27,485 nucleotides of DNA, from positions 1 to 27,485 of the IMG/VR virus record IMGVR_UViG_3300024496_000093, one strand, 5' to 3'. Shown here one piece after another: positions 5,687-12,100 of the stretch. The position numbers were made by a program, and so were the translations under genes. The stretch comes from a virus. The notes below the pieces were generated by a model. That model was not told the origin of the DNA. It ran no database searches and saw only the letters and a list, made by a program, of their open reading frames with translations. How positions within the stretch are numbered: the stretch's first letter is position 1; each line of letters begins with the position of its first letter.

Positions 5687-5782
5687 GTTGCGGGCCGAAA
5701 GCGGATGCCGGTGTTAGCTCACGCAAGTCGGTCGAGCCGGTGTAGCGAGTAGGCCCACCTTTTTTTAACTAGGAGGAAATCC
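5687..5782 (+). other. Intergenic leader with imperfect repeat and U-run
   Basis: This 96-nt gap holds an imperfect direct repeat (GCCGGTGTTAGC at 5707, GCCGGTGTAGCG at 5736) and a run of seven T at 5760-5766. Only a 4-bp stem (GGTG/CACC) precedes the T-run, too weak to call a terminator with confidence. A strong AGGAGG follows for the next gene. Confidence 0.25.
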
Positions 5783-5968
5783 ATGAACTTTCAAATCACG
5801 CTCTCGATGGAGCACGTCAACGTCATACTGCGGGCGCTGGACAGCCAGCCGCACGGATCTGTTCGCCAGGTCATCGACTACCTGATCGCCGAAGTGAACT
5901 CGCAACAGAGCGCCATGCAACGCGCCACCGCCGAAGCCGCATCCGTGAAACCGGAGGCCGTGCAGTGA
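5783..5968 (+). CDS. Conserved small phage protein, 61 aa
   Basis: This 61-residue protein (MNFQITLSMEHVNVILRALD...) resembles short proteins found in many tailed phages that begin with a beta strand followed by a helix around VNVILRALDSQPHGSVRQVIDYL. No function is known to me. The start is secure: AGGAGG lies 6 nt before the ATG. Its stop overlaps the GTG start of the next gene (GTGA), so it is probably translated together with the MazG-like protein. Confidence 0.7.
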   Translation: MNFQITLSMEHVNVILRALDSQPHGSVRQVIDYLIAEVNSQQSAMQRATAEAASVKPEAVQ

Positions 5969-6411
5969 CGAATTACGAGCGCACTGCGGCATGGTTGATG
6001 GCGTGCGGCAAGGAGCCGACCACCGCCAACCTGTCCGTGCAAATCGGTTGCCACATCGAGGAGTTCATTGAGCTCCTCGGCACGCTCGACTTCGCCAGCC
6101 CCAACGACCAGAAGATCGTCTCGGCGGTGATGGCGGAACTGAACTACGTGTCGAAGAACCTCAAGACCCGTACCTCGCTTGCTCGCATCCGCATCGACCA
6201 GCGCGAGCAAGCTCTCGACGCCCTGTGCGACGGCGAAGTGACCGGCAACGGCATCGCCTTCCTTGCGGCCTTCGACAAGATCAGCGCCGACGAAGCGGTG
6301 CTGAACGCCAACGACGCCAAGCTCGTGGACGGCAAGCCCGTCATCCTCGAGGGCGGCAAGATCGGTAAGCCCGAGGGCTGGACGCCCCCGGATCTGTCTG
6401 CATTTGTTTAA
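5965..6411 (+). CDS. MazG-like / PRA-PH-type nucleotide pyrophosphohydrolase
   Basis: This 148-residue protein looks like the all-alpha NTP pyrophosphatase superfamily (MazG, PRA-PH). The expected acidic metal-binding cluster is present: Glu32, Glu33 and Glu36 in CHIEEFIELLG, and Asp86/Asp89 in LDALCDGE. NGIAFLAAFD and then NDAKLVDGKPVILEGGKIGKPEGW match the C-terminal signature of phage PRA-PH-like proteins. It would hydrolyse nucleoside triphosphates to monophosphates, cleaning or shifting the nucleotide pool during phage replication; the substrate is unknown. The GTG start overlaps the stop of the preceding gene. Confidence 0.65.
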   Translation: MTNYERTAAWLMACGKEPTTANLSVQIGCHIEEFIELLGTLDFASPNDQKIVSAVMAELNYVSKNLKTRTSLARIRIDQREQALDALCDGEVTGNGIAFLAAFDKISADEAVLNANDAKLVDGKPVILEGGKIGKPEGWTPPDLSAFV

Positions 6412-6425
6412 GAAAGACCCCGCCC

Positions 6426-6644
6426 ATGAAAGCCTCTCGTATCTACCTCATCGGCTACGGCCAGACCATGCGTCTCGTCCGTGCCAACCACCGCTCGCAA
6501 GCCCTGGCGCACGTCGCCAAGTCTGTCATCAACGTCAAGGTCGCCAACCAGGACGAGCTCGTCGAGGCCCTGGGCCGGGGCATCAAGGTCGAACAGTCTG
6601 TTGAGCCGGACACCGAATCCATGTTCGAGGAGAAAGCCGCATGA
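6426..6644 (+). CDS. Conserved hypothetical phage protein, 72 aa
   Basis: This protein begins MKASRIYLIGYGQTMRLVRA and has a conserved central NHRSQALAHVA motif, then an acidic tail (residues about 58-72). I recall similar short proteins in proteobacterial phages, with strand-helix motifs like VANQDELVEALGRGIKVEQ, but none with an established role. Its ATG comes 14 nt after the MazG-like gene, and its stop overlaps the next start (ATGA, 6641-6644). Confidence 0.65.
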   Translation: MKASRIYLIGYGQTMRLVRANHRSQALAHVAKSVINVKVANQDELVEALGRGIKVEQSVEPDTESMFEEKAA

Positions 6645-6775
6645 GCTACGAGCGATTCGTTGCCGCCGTGGGTTACACCCTGTTCTTCACCGTTCTGTTG
6701 ACGGCGGGATGGGCGGCAGTTGGTCTGTTCATTGGCGTGGCAATCCGCGCCGCAAATTGGGTGATTGGCCTATGA
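6641..6775 (+). CDS. 44-aa single-pass membrane protein
   Basis: This gene encodes 44 residues, starting MSYERFVAAVGYTLFFTVLL and ending in IRAANWVIGL. One long hydrophobic segment, about residues 7-36, forms a transmembrane helix. It is joined by ATGA overlaps to the genes on both sides, which supports translation although it is short. It lies in an early operon directly before the excisionase-like gene. Small early membrane proteins of temperate phages often modify the host envelope or block superinfection, but nothing here proves that. Confidence 0.55.
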   Translation: MSYERFVAAVGYTLFFTVLLTAGWAAVGLFIGVAIRAANWVIGL

Positions 6776-6990
6776 GTGAAGTCGTGATCGAAGAGAAGAA
6801 GACGCTCAACCTCCGCGAGATCGCGAAGCGTTTGGGTGTGAACTACGAGACCGCTCGTCGGTGGGCGAACATGAAGCGCCTCCCGGTGTTCAAGTTCAAC
6901 GGCGTCGGTCGCTGGCGTGCGTACGAGGAGGACATTGACGCCTACCTCGAAAAGCACAAGAATGAAGCCGCGACTTGGGCGGGTAGCTAA
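6772..6990 (+). CDS. Excisionase-like MerR/HTH_17 DNA-binding protein
   Basis: This 72-residue protein has a winged helix-turn-helix of the excisionase/MerR type: LNLREIAKRLGVNYETARRW (residues 12-31), followed by KRLPVFKFNGVGRWRAYEEDIDAYLEKH, the wing plus the conserved R-x-x-x-xD-I-xxYL segment. This is the usual Xis/HTH_17 pattern. It lies 24 nt upstream of the integrase gene, so it most likely acts as the recombination directionality factor that bends attachment-site DNA and favours excision. It could also be a small regulator. The start overlaps the preceding stop (ATGA). Confidence 0.7.
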   Translation: MSEVVIEEKKTLNLREIAKRLGVNYETARRWANMKRLPVFKFNGVGRWRAYEEDIDAYLEKHKNEAATWAGS

Positions 6991-7014
6991 CGCGCCATCG
7001 GAAAGGAACGAACG

Positions 7015-8163
7015 ATGGAACAGAAGCTACCCCGTGGCCTGATCTTGCGTGGCGAGATCTACTGGATCGACATCAAGGGGGTGGGCGGTAAGCGCCTCCG
7101 CGAATCGACCGGGACGTCGAACCTCAAGCTGGCCGAGAAGTACCTCAGCAAGAAGCGCAACGAAGTGACGGAGTGCGAGAAGCTCGACATCCTGCCCGAC
7201 CGTCCGTTGAAGGAAGCGGTGGAGTTCTTCATCAAGCAGAAGCGCCGCGAAGGTCTGCGTACGGTCGATCAGTATGAACAGCAACTCGAGTGGTGGCTGG
7301 AGCAACTCGAAGGCGTGACCTTGCAACAGGTCAGCGAGGCGAAGATCGTGAGCGCGATCTTGAAGATGCAGGAGACGGTGACGCACCTGGGTACCCCGCC
7401 CACGAACGCCACCCTCAACCGCTATCTCGCCGCCTTGCGGGCGTGCCTCAACGTGGCGCTGGCGCACAAGCAGATCCTCGCGGTTCCCCGGTTCGTCCGG
7501 TACAAGGAGCCGAAGGAGCGGGTGCGCTGGCTCTCGACCGAGGAGCGCCTCCTGTTGCTGGACGCCTGTCCCGACCACTGGCGCGGGATGGTGCGCCTGT
7601 CGTTAGCTACAGGGCTACGGCAGTCCAACGTCCGCGAGTTGCGGTGGGAGTGGGTGGATCTGGAGTCGAAGGTGTTGACGATCCCCGGCGAGGAGTTCAA
7701 GAACGGCGACGAGTTCTGCATCCCCCTCAGCGAGGAGGCGATGTCAGCCATCGTGGCCGAGGCCGGGAAGCACGAGGAGTTCGTCTTCACCTATCAGGGT
7801 CGCCCCATGAGCCAGATCAGCCACACGGCGTGGAAGACGGTGCTGGAGAAGGCGGGCATCGAGGACTTCCGCTGGCACGATCTGCGGCACACCTGGGCCA
7901 CGGACAAGGCACGCGATGGAGTCCCGACCCAAGCGTTGCAGAAGCTCGGCGGATGGAAGACGCTGGCGATGGTGAACAAGTACGCTCACCACGACGTCGA
8001 GTCCCTGCGCCAGTGGGTGAATCCGGTTCGTCCAACCCAACAGCCGGAACCGTCCACGACATCCAACCAGCCACTGCCGGAAACTACGCCACAACTACGT
8101 CACAATGAGGCTAGTTTTGCCGGAAAGCCGCAACTCAAACTGGTGGTGAATGGACGTAACTGA
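7015..8163 (+). CDS. int: Tyrosine-recombinase phage integrase
   Basis: This 382-residue protein has the full tyrosine recombinase layout. The N-terminal arm-binding part is residues 1-60. A SAM-like core-binding domain covers about 65-155, and the catalytic domain about 170-330. The catalytic residues can be read as Arg202 (ATGLRQSN), a likely Lys229 (EEFKNGDEF), His288 and Arg291 (WHDLRHTW), Trp314 in the His/Trp position (LGGWKT) and the nucleophile Tyr323 (VNKYAHHD). The start has AGGAA 7-8 nt upstream. It integrates the phage at a host tRNA-Ser(CGA) gene through the attP core 10 nt past its stop. Its last codons overlap two arm-type repeats, so its C-terminal coding DNA is also part of attP. 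Confidence 0.95.
   Translation: MEQKLPRGLILRGEIYWIDIKGVGGKRLRESTGTSNLKLAEKYLSKKRNEVTECEKLDILPDRPLKEAVEFFIKQKRREGLRTVDQYEQQLEWWLEQLEGVTLQQVSEAKIVSAILKMQETVTHLGTPPTNATLNRYLAALRACLNVALAHKQILAVPRFVRYKEPKERVRWLSTEERLLLLDACPDHWRGMVRLSLATGLRQSNVRELRWEWVDLESKVLTIPGEEFKNGDEFCIPLSEEAMSAIVAEAGKHEEFVFTYQGRPMSQISHTAWKTVLEKAGIEDFRWHDLRHTWATDKARDGVPTQALQKLGGWKTLAMVNKYAHHDVESLRQWVNPVRPTQQPEPSTTSNQPLPETTPQLRHNEASFAGKPQLKLVVNGRN
8082..8103 (+). promoter_or_regulatory. attP left arm: tandem integrase arm-type sites
   Basis: Two tandem 11-bp units, AACTACGCCAC (8082-8092) and AACTACGTCAC (8093-8103), lie in the 3' end of int. The second unit recurs exactly at 8347-8357 on the far side of the att core. The 15-bp word CACAACTACGTCACA is identical at 8090-8104 and 8344-8358. 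Paired short direct repeats flanking a core are the signature of arm-type integrase sites. Confidence 0.55.
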
Positions 8164-8173
8164 TTGAAAAGAT

Positions 8174-8229
8174 TGGCGGAGAGAGAGGGATTCGAACCCC
8201 CGTTGGGTTGCCCCAAACCTGATTTCGAG
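8174..8229 (-). other. attP core: 3' half of tRNA-Ser(CGA)
   Basis: Read on the minus strand, this segment folds as the 3' part of a tRNA-Ser. It has anticodon loop CTCGAAA (8223-8229), the 3' anticodon strand TCAGG, and a long variable arm with stem TTGGG/CCCAA and loop GCAA. The T-arm is GGGGG-TTCGAAT-CCCTC, followed by acceptor strand TCTCTCC, discriminator G and CCA at 8174-8176. The 5' anticodon strand does not pair, so no complete tRNA is present. Phages that integrate in tRNA genes carry exactly this 3' portion so that the gene is restored on insertion. Crossover should lie in or near the anticodon loop. Confidence 0.85.
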
Positions 8230-8335
8230 TCTCTCTCAAACCCGGCACATTCTCCAACAGATTCATACTCTTAGCGCCAAACTACCCGCCCATTCGCACT
8301 CGTTCTCCGATCAATTTCCACTAGGGACAACAACA

Positions 8336-8357
8336 CCCCACGTCACAACTACGTCAC
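8336..8357 (+). promoter_or_regulatory. attP right arm: arm-type site
   Basis: AACTACGTCAC (8347-8357) is identical to the unit at 8093-8103. A degraded tandem copy sharing ACGTCAC lies at 8340-8346. The site ends exactly at the ATG of the next gene (8358), so arm binding by integrase could cover that start codon. Confidence 0.5.
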
Positions 8358-8849
8358 ATGGCACGATCAGCAAAACCCCGGAAGAAGTACCGCCCGAAGC
8401 CGGTCATTCAGAACCCCATCGAGTACGCGATCTCGGGTATGCGCCCGCTTGGTGGGGCGGGCACGAACATCCGCATCGGCTACCACCTCGCCATGCAGAA
8501 CTTGACCAAGGGGAGCGGCACACTGCGGGACTGGCAGGACATCGCCGACGCCCTGAACGTGGGAATCGTGCTGGCCGAGCGGGGTCTGGGGAAGGAGTAT
8601 CTGCCCGAGCTCAAGAAGGCGACCTACGCCCACCTCGAGCTCCGCGACAGGTTCAAGAAGACCGGCAGGATGATCTACCGCGCCGAGGAAATGACCGCCA
8701 TCAACGAGGCGCTCGAGATCCACGACGCGCAGATGGAGGCGTCAGTGGTCAAGGACGTCGAACTGGCGGTGGCTGAAGTCAACAAACGACTCAAGCACCG
8801 CCACTTCCTCACGAAGCCTTCCGAACCTTCGCCGCCTTCTCCGCAATAG
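8358..8849 (+). CDS. Conserved phage hypothetical protein, 163 aa
   Basis: This 163-residue protein begins MARSAKPRKKYRPKPVIQNP, a basic N-terminus, then a helical region with LRDWQDIADALNVGIVLAERGLGKEYLPEL and MIYRAEEMTAINEALEIHDAQME. I recall this pattern in many proteobacterial phages, without known function. It is the only plus-strand gene to the right of attP and converges on the late operon, overlapping the end of the DUF5872-like gene by 41 nt. No ribosome binding site precedes the ATG, because the arm-type repeat fills that space, so the start or its expression is uncertain. Confidence 0.7.
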   Translation: MARSAKPRKKYRPKPVIQNPIEYAISGMRPLGGAGTNIRIGYHLAMQNLTKGSGTLRDWQDIADALNVGIVLAERGLGKEYLPELKKATYAHLELRDRFKKTGRMIYRAEEMTAINEALEIHDAQMEASVVKDVELAVAEVNKRLKHRHFLTKPSEPSPPSPQ

Positions 8850-9198
8850 CCTTGGGCTGGGGAACGAACTGCTTCCCCTTGGCGTTGCCCTCCGCCTTCG
8901 CCCGGTTGGTCGCCGCCTTCTCCGCCGGAGTCAGTTTCTCCCACGCCTTCTCGGGTAGGTAACGCTTCTTGCCCTCAGACGGCGAGCCGTCCGAGGTCTT
9001 CCACTTCTGGTCTGTCCACTTGGACAAGGACTTCTGGGCCCCGGTCTTGGCACCCGTGTAGCCCCCGCCCTTCTTCTCGTACTCGGACGCCAGCAGTTGC
9101 GCCTTGCGGGCAGACCACTCGCCGGGGTCTCCCCCCTTGCTCCCGGCCATGATCTGTTGCTTGATGCGTTCCCGCAGTCCAGGCTTGGTGTATCCCAT
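8809..9198 (-). CDS. DUF5872-like phage protein, 129 aa
   Basis: This 129-residue basic protein starts MGYTKPGLRERIKQQIMAGS and contains GEWSARKAQLLASEYEKKGGGYTG, QKSLSKWTDQKW and RYLPEKAWEKLTPAEKAA. I recognise the pattern as DUF5872, a small Lys-rich protein found in many phages and some large DNA viruses. Its function is unknown to me; its charge suggests nucleic-acid contact or a virion role. The start is well fixed: GAAGGAG lies just upstream, and the ATG overlaps the stop of the giant gene (TGATG), so it is probably translated by coupling. A longer open frame upstream to 10095 is a shadow of the giant gene. Confidence 0.75.
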   Translation of the reverse strand: MGYTKPGLRERIKQQIMAGSKGGDPGEWSARKAQLLASEYEKKGGGYTGAKTGAQKSLSKWTDQKWKTSDGSPSEGKKRYLPEKAWEKLTPAEKAATNRAKAEGNAKGKQFVPQPKAIAEKAAKVRKAS

Positions 9199-12100
9199 CA
9201 CTTCTCCTTCTTGCGGGCGACCCGCAGTTCTTCGATCCGCTGGGCGACGTCGATCTTCAGTTGGGTCATCCGGTCGATGTGCATCCGCTTCTCTTCGGCG
9301 CTCATGTTCTTGTCGGTCTGGATGAACTTGATGTTGCGGTCGATCATGTTCAGTCTGTCGAGCCCGCTCTGGTAGAGCTTGGCCAGGGCGATCTTGTCTC
9401 GGTTGGCCTCCAACAGATCCGCCGCCTTGTCGATCTCCCGAGCCTGGATGTAGGACTTCAGGTCGGACTGCACCATCGCCACATCCTTGGCGTTCTCGTA
9501 GAACGAGGACAGGAAGCGCGACTGGTTGGAGGGGAGCTCTCGCACGAAGTTGCCGACGATGAAGTAGTCGTCGATCCGCTTGGCAGGGGTCTCGCCCTCC
9601 TTGAACGGACGCACCGCCTCGGCAGACGCCGCTTGCACCATCGTGCCCACCCACCCGAGGTAGCCGCGCAGGAGGTGGTCGTACTGCACCGGGGAAATCT
9701 TGAAGTTGTTGGCGTTGAACGACTCGCCGGTCGCCTTGGACGCGAAGTCCATGAATGCGCCGTTGATGTTGGCGAGCGCAATCGCGGCGGGCGATGTGGA
9801 CGGGTTGATCCGCATTTCGGGCGACAGCTTCTGTTGAGCCATCGACTCGATGGGACGGTCGGTGAACGAGTTCTTGTTGGCGGCGAGCTCGTAGATCGGC
9901 TTGACGATCTGGGGGATCGGGTTCATCGCCAGGTTGTCGCCCAGGATGGACAACAGACGCTTGCCGAACACCTTGCCCTCGACGCTCGAGTCCACCATCT
10001 GCTCGGTCAGGCGCTCGATGATCGAGGAGATCGCGCCCAGTTCGAACGGCTTGCGGATGCGGACGGCGGTCTCCGTGCCCGGAATCTTGTACCACCAGTA
10101 GGTGTCACGATCCCAGTCCTCACGCTTGCGCCAGTCCTCGTCGTCCATCTGGCCGAGGTACAGCGCCAGCGAGGCGGCAGTGACGCCCAACAGAACCAGA
10201 CCGAAGCGGCGGGGATCTTCCGAACCGCCACGACCCAGCTTGTAAAGACCCTGCATCCGGGCGTTGAAGTACGGCACCACCTGAGACAGCCACTGGATCG
10301 CGGCGAACGAGCCATGCAGGGAGTAGTCCTGCAAGTCCTTCGCCAGGAACGTGGCTTCCATGTGGGACAGACCTTTCTCGCGCATCTGGGTGTAGAGCGA
10401 CAGGCGGCTGGAGTTTTCCAGCGCCTCGGACGCACGCTCGTACTTGTCATAGACCTTGAGCAAGGCGTCCTTCAGACCATGCTTGTCGGCGACGAAGACG
10501 TTGGTGGTCTGCGCCTCGCGAGCCAGACGGCGGATGTTGGCCGACTGCTCCCCGTCGTTGGCGGCACCGGCCACGAACAGACCGCCACCAGCCAGAGCCT
10601 CGGCACGCTTGTCCTTGTAGAGGCGGATGCCCTCGAAGACGTTGGTCAGGGGGTTGCGCTTGATGTCGGAAACGGCGAGCGACTGGATTGCGTCGGCCAC
10701 CAGCACGTTGATCTTGAACGTCGGGTTCAGCGCCACGCCCTGCGTGAAGATGGTCTTGAGCTTCGCGGCGGCTCGGGTGAACAGGCCGCTGTGTTGCATG
10801 GTCGAGACCATCGTCAGGGTGTCGAGCAAGAGCGGGTCGCTCACCGTGTAGTGAACCTCCTGCCCCTTCTCCATGACCTTGACCGCACCCTTCGGCACGG
10901 GCTGTCCGGGCTTGATGCGCTCGGCGATCTGCATCTTCTCGGCCTCGGCCAGGATCTCGGTGGCCGCGCCGTTCTTCATGGACGCCGACAGGATGTGCGA
11001 CCAGTTCAGGAGCACGTTGTCCAGCAGATCGTTGAGCGGACGGCTCGAGCCCTTGAGCTTGTTGCTGAACTGTTGGCCGGTCATCTTGGCGGAGATCTGT
11101 GCCGCCGCCATGCCGTCGCGGACGTTGTCCTCCATGTTCCGGTAGAACGGGACGTACCAGATGTCCTGGGTGAATCTGTTGTAGGCGTCCTGGCTGATGA
11201 GCCCCTTCTGCAAGGCGATGTCGAGCACCGACTTGTTGATGGCGTTCATGTCCTGTTGCACCTTGAGGTAGGTGGCAACACGGGACTTGCCATTTTCCAT
11301 CGTGCCGAGGTTCATCCGCTTGAGCTCTCTGATCTCCTCGTCGGTGAAGAACCGCTCACGATCCTGCGCCTTGAGCTTCTCGGCGCGGTTCGCCGCCATC
11401 CACAGGAGGAAGCGGTCAACCTCCTTGCCCAGCGGTTGCATGACCTCGATCAGACCCTTGGTGTTCTTCTTGAGGTTGAGCGCACCGCCGTCGTCGAAGA
11501 CCTGGCCGAAGTGCAACAGAACAGACAGAGCGCCGTCCTGTTTGCCGTTGGAGAGGCGAGCCTTCATGTAGAGCTCGTCGCCCAGCTTCTTGATCGACTG
11601 GTACTTGTCGAACAATCCCTGCACGAGGTAGCCACGGTAGATCGGGCGCAGTGCATCGAGTCGATCCTTGATACCGGGCGGCGAGTAGTGGCCCTTGGCA
11701 AGAGCAATGGCCTTGGCCTTAGGCGACAGATCGTCGTACTGGGACTCGAAGTCCTTGCGGCGGAACAGGGGGAGCCCGTCCTCGGCAACCTTTTGCTGGA
11801 GAGACTCGGGGATCACGAAGCCCAGTTGCTTGCCTGTGCCCTCGATCTCCATCACCTCGACCTTGCCGTCCTTGCCAATGACCTCCTTAGCAACAGACGG
11901 AACCTTGCTGTTGTAGTAAGGGCCAAGGTTGGCGGTGAACAGTTGCAGGTTCTCGCCCTCGATGACGCCAGAAGTCCCGAGCTCATTCTCGACAAGGGTG
12001 TTCTTCTCGTCGGTGATGTACTCGGCGGCTTTGTCGCCAACGTACTCCGCCAAGTCGCCACTCTTGATGTCATCGACCGTGCGGACGTTGCGGCCATCGC

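Noticed and set aside
5687-5782. Rho-independent terminator before the 61-residue gene
   Set aside because: There is a run of seven T but only a 4-bp stem before it, so it is reported only as an intergenic leader.
8174-8290. Complete phage-encoded tRNA-Ser
   Set aside because: The 3' half is perfect, but the 5' anticodon strand does not pair and the 5' half is too short, so this is an att core and not a working tRNA gene on present evidence.
8310-8325. IHF-like site GATCAATTTC in attP
   Set aside because: It matches the WATCAA part of the consensus poorly and lacks the TTR part, so I do not call it.
8809-10095. 428-codon minus-strand frame including the DUF5872-like gene
   Set aside because: The first two thirds are an Arg/Pro/Gly-rich shadow of the giant gene. 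Recognisable protein begins at the ATG at 9198, which has its own ribosome binding site.
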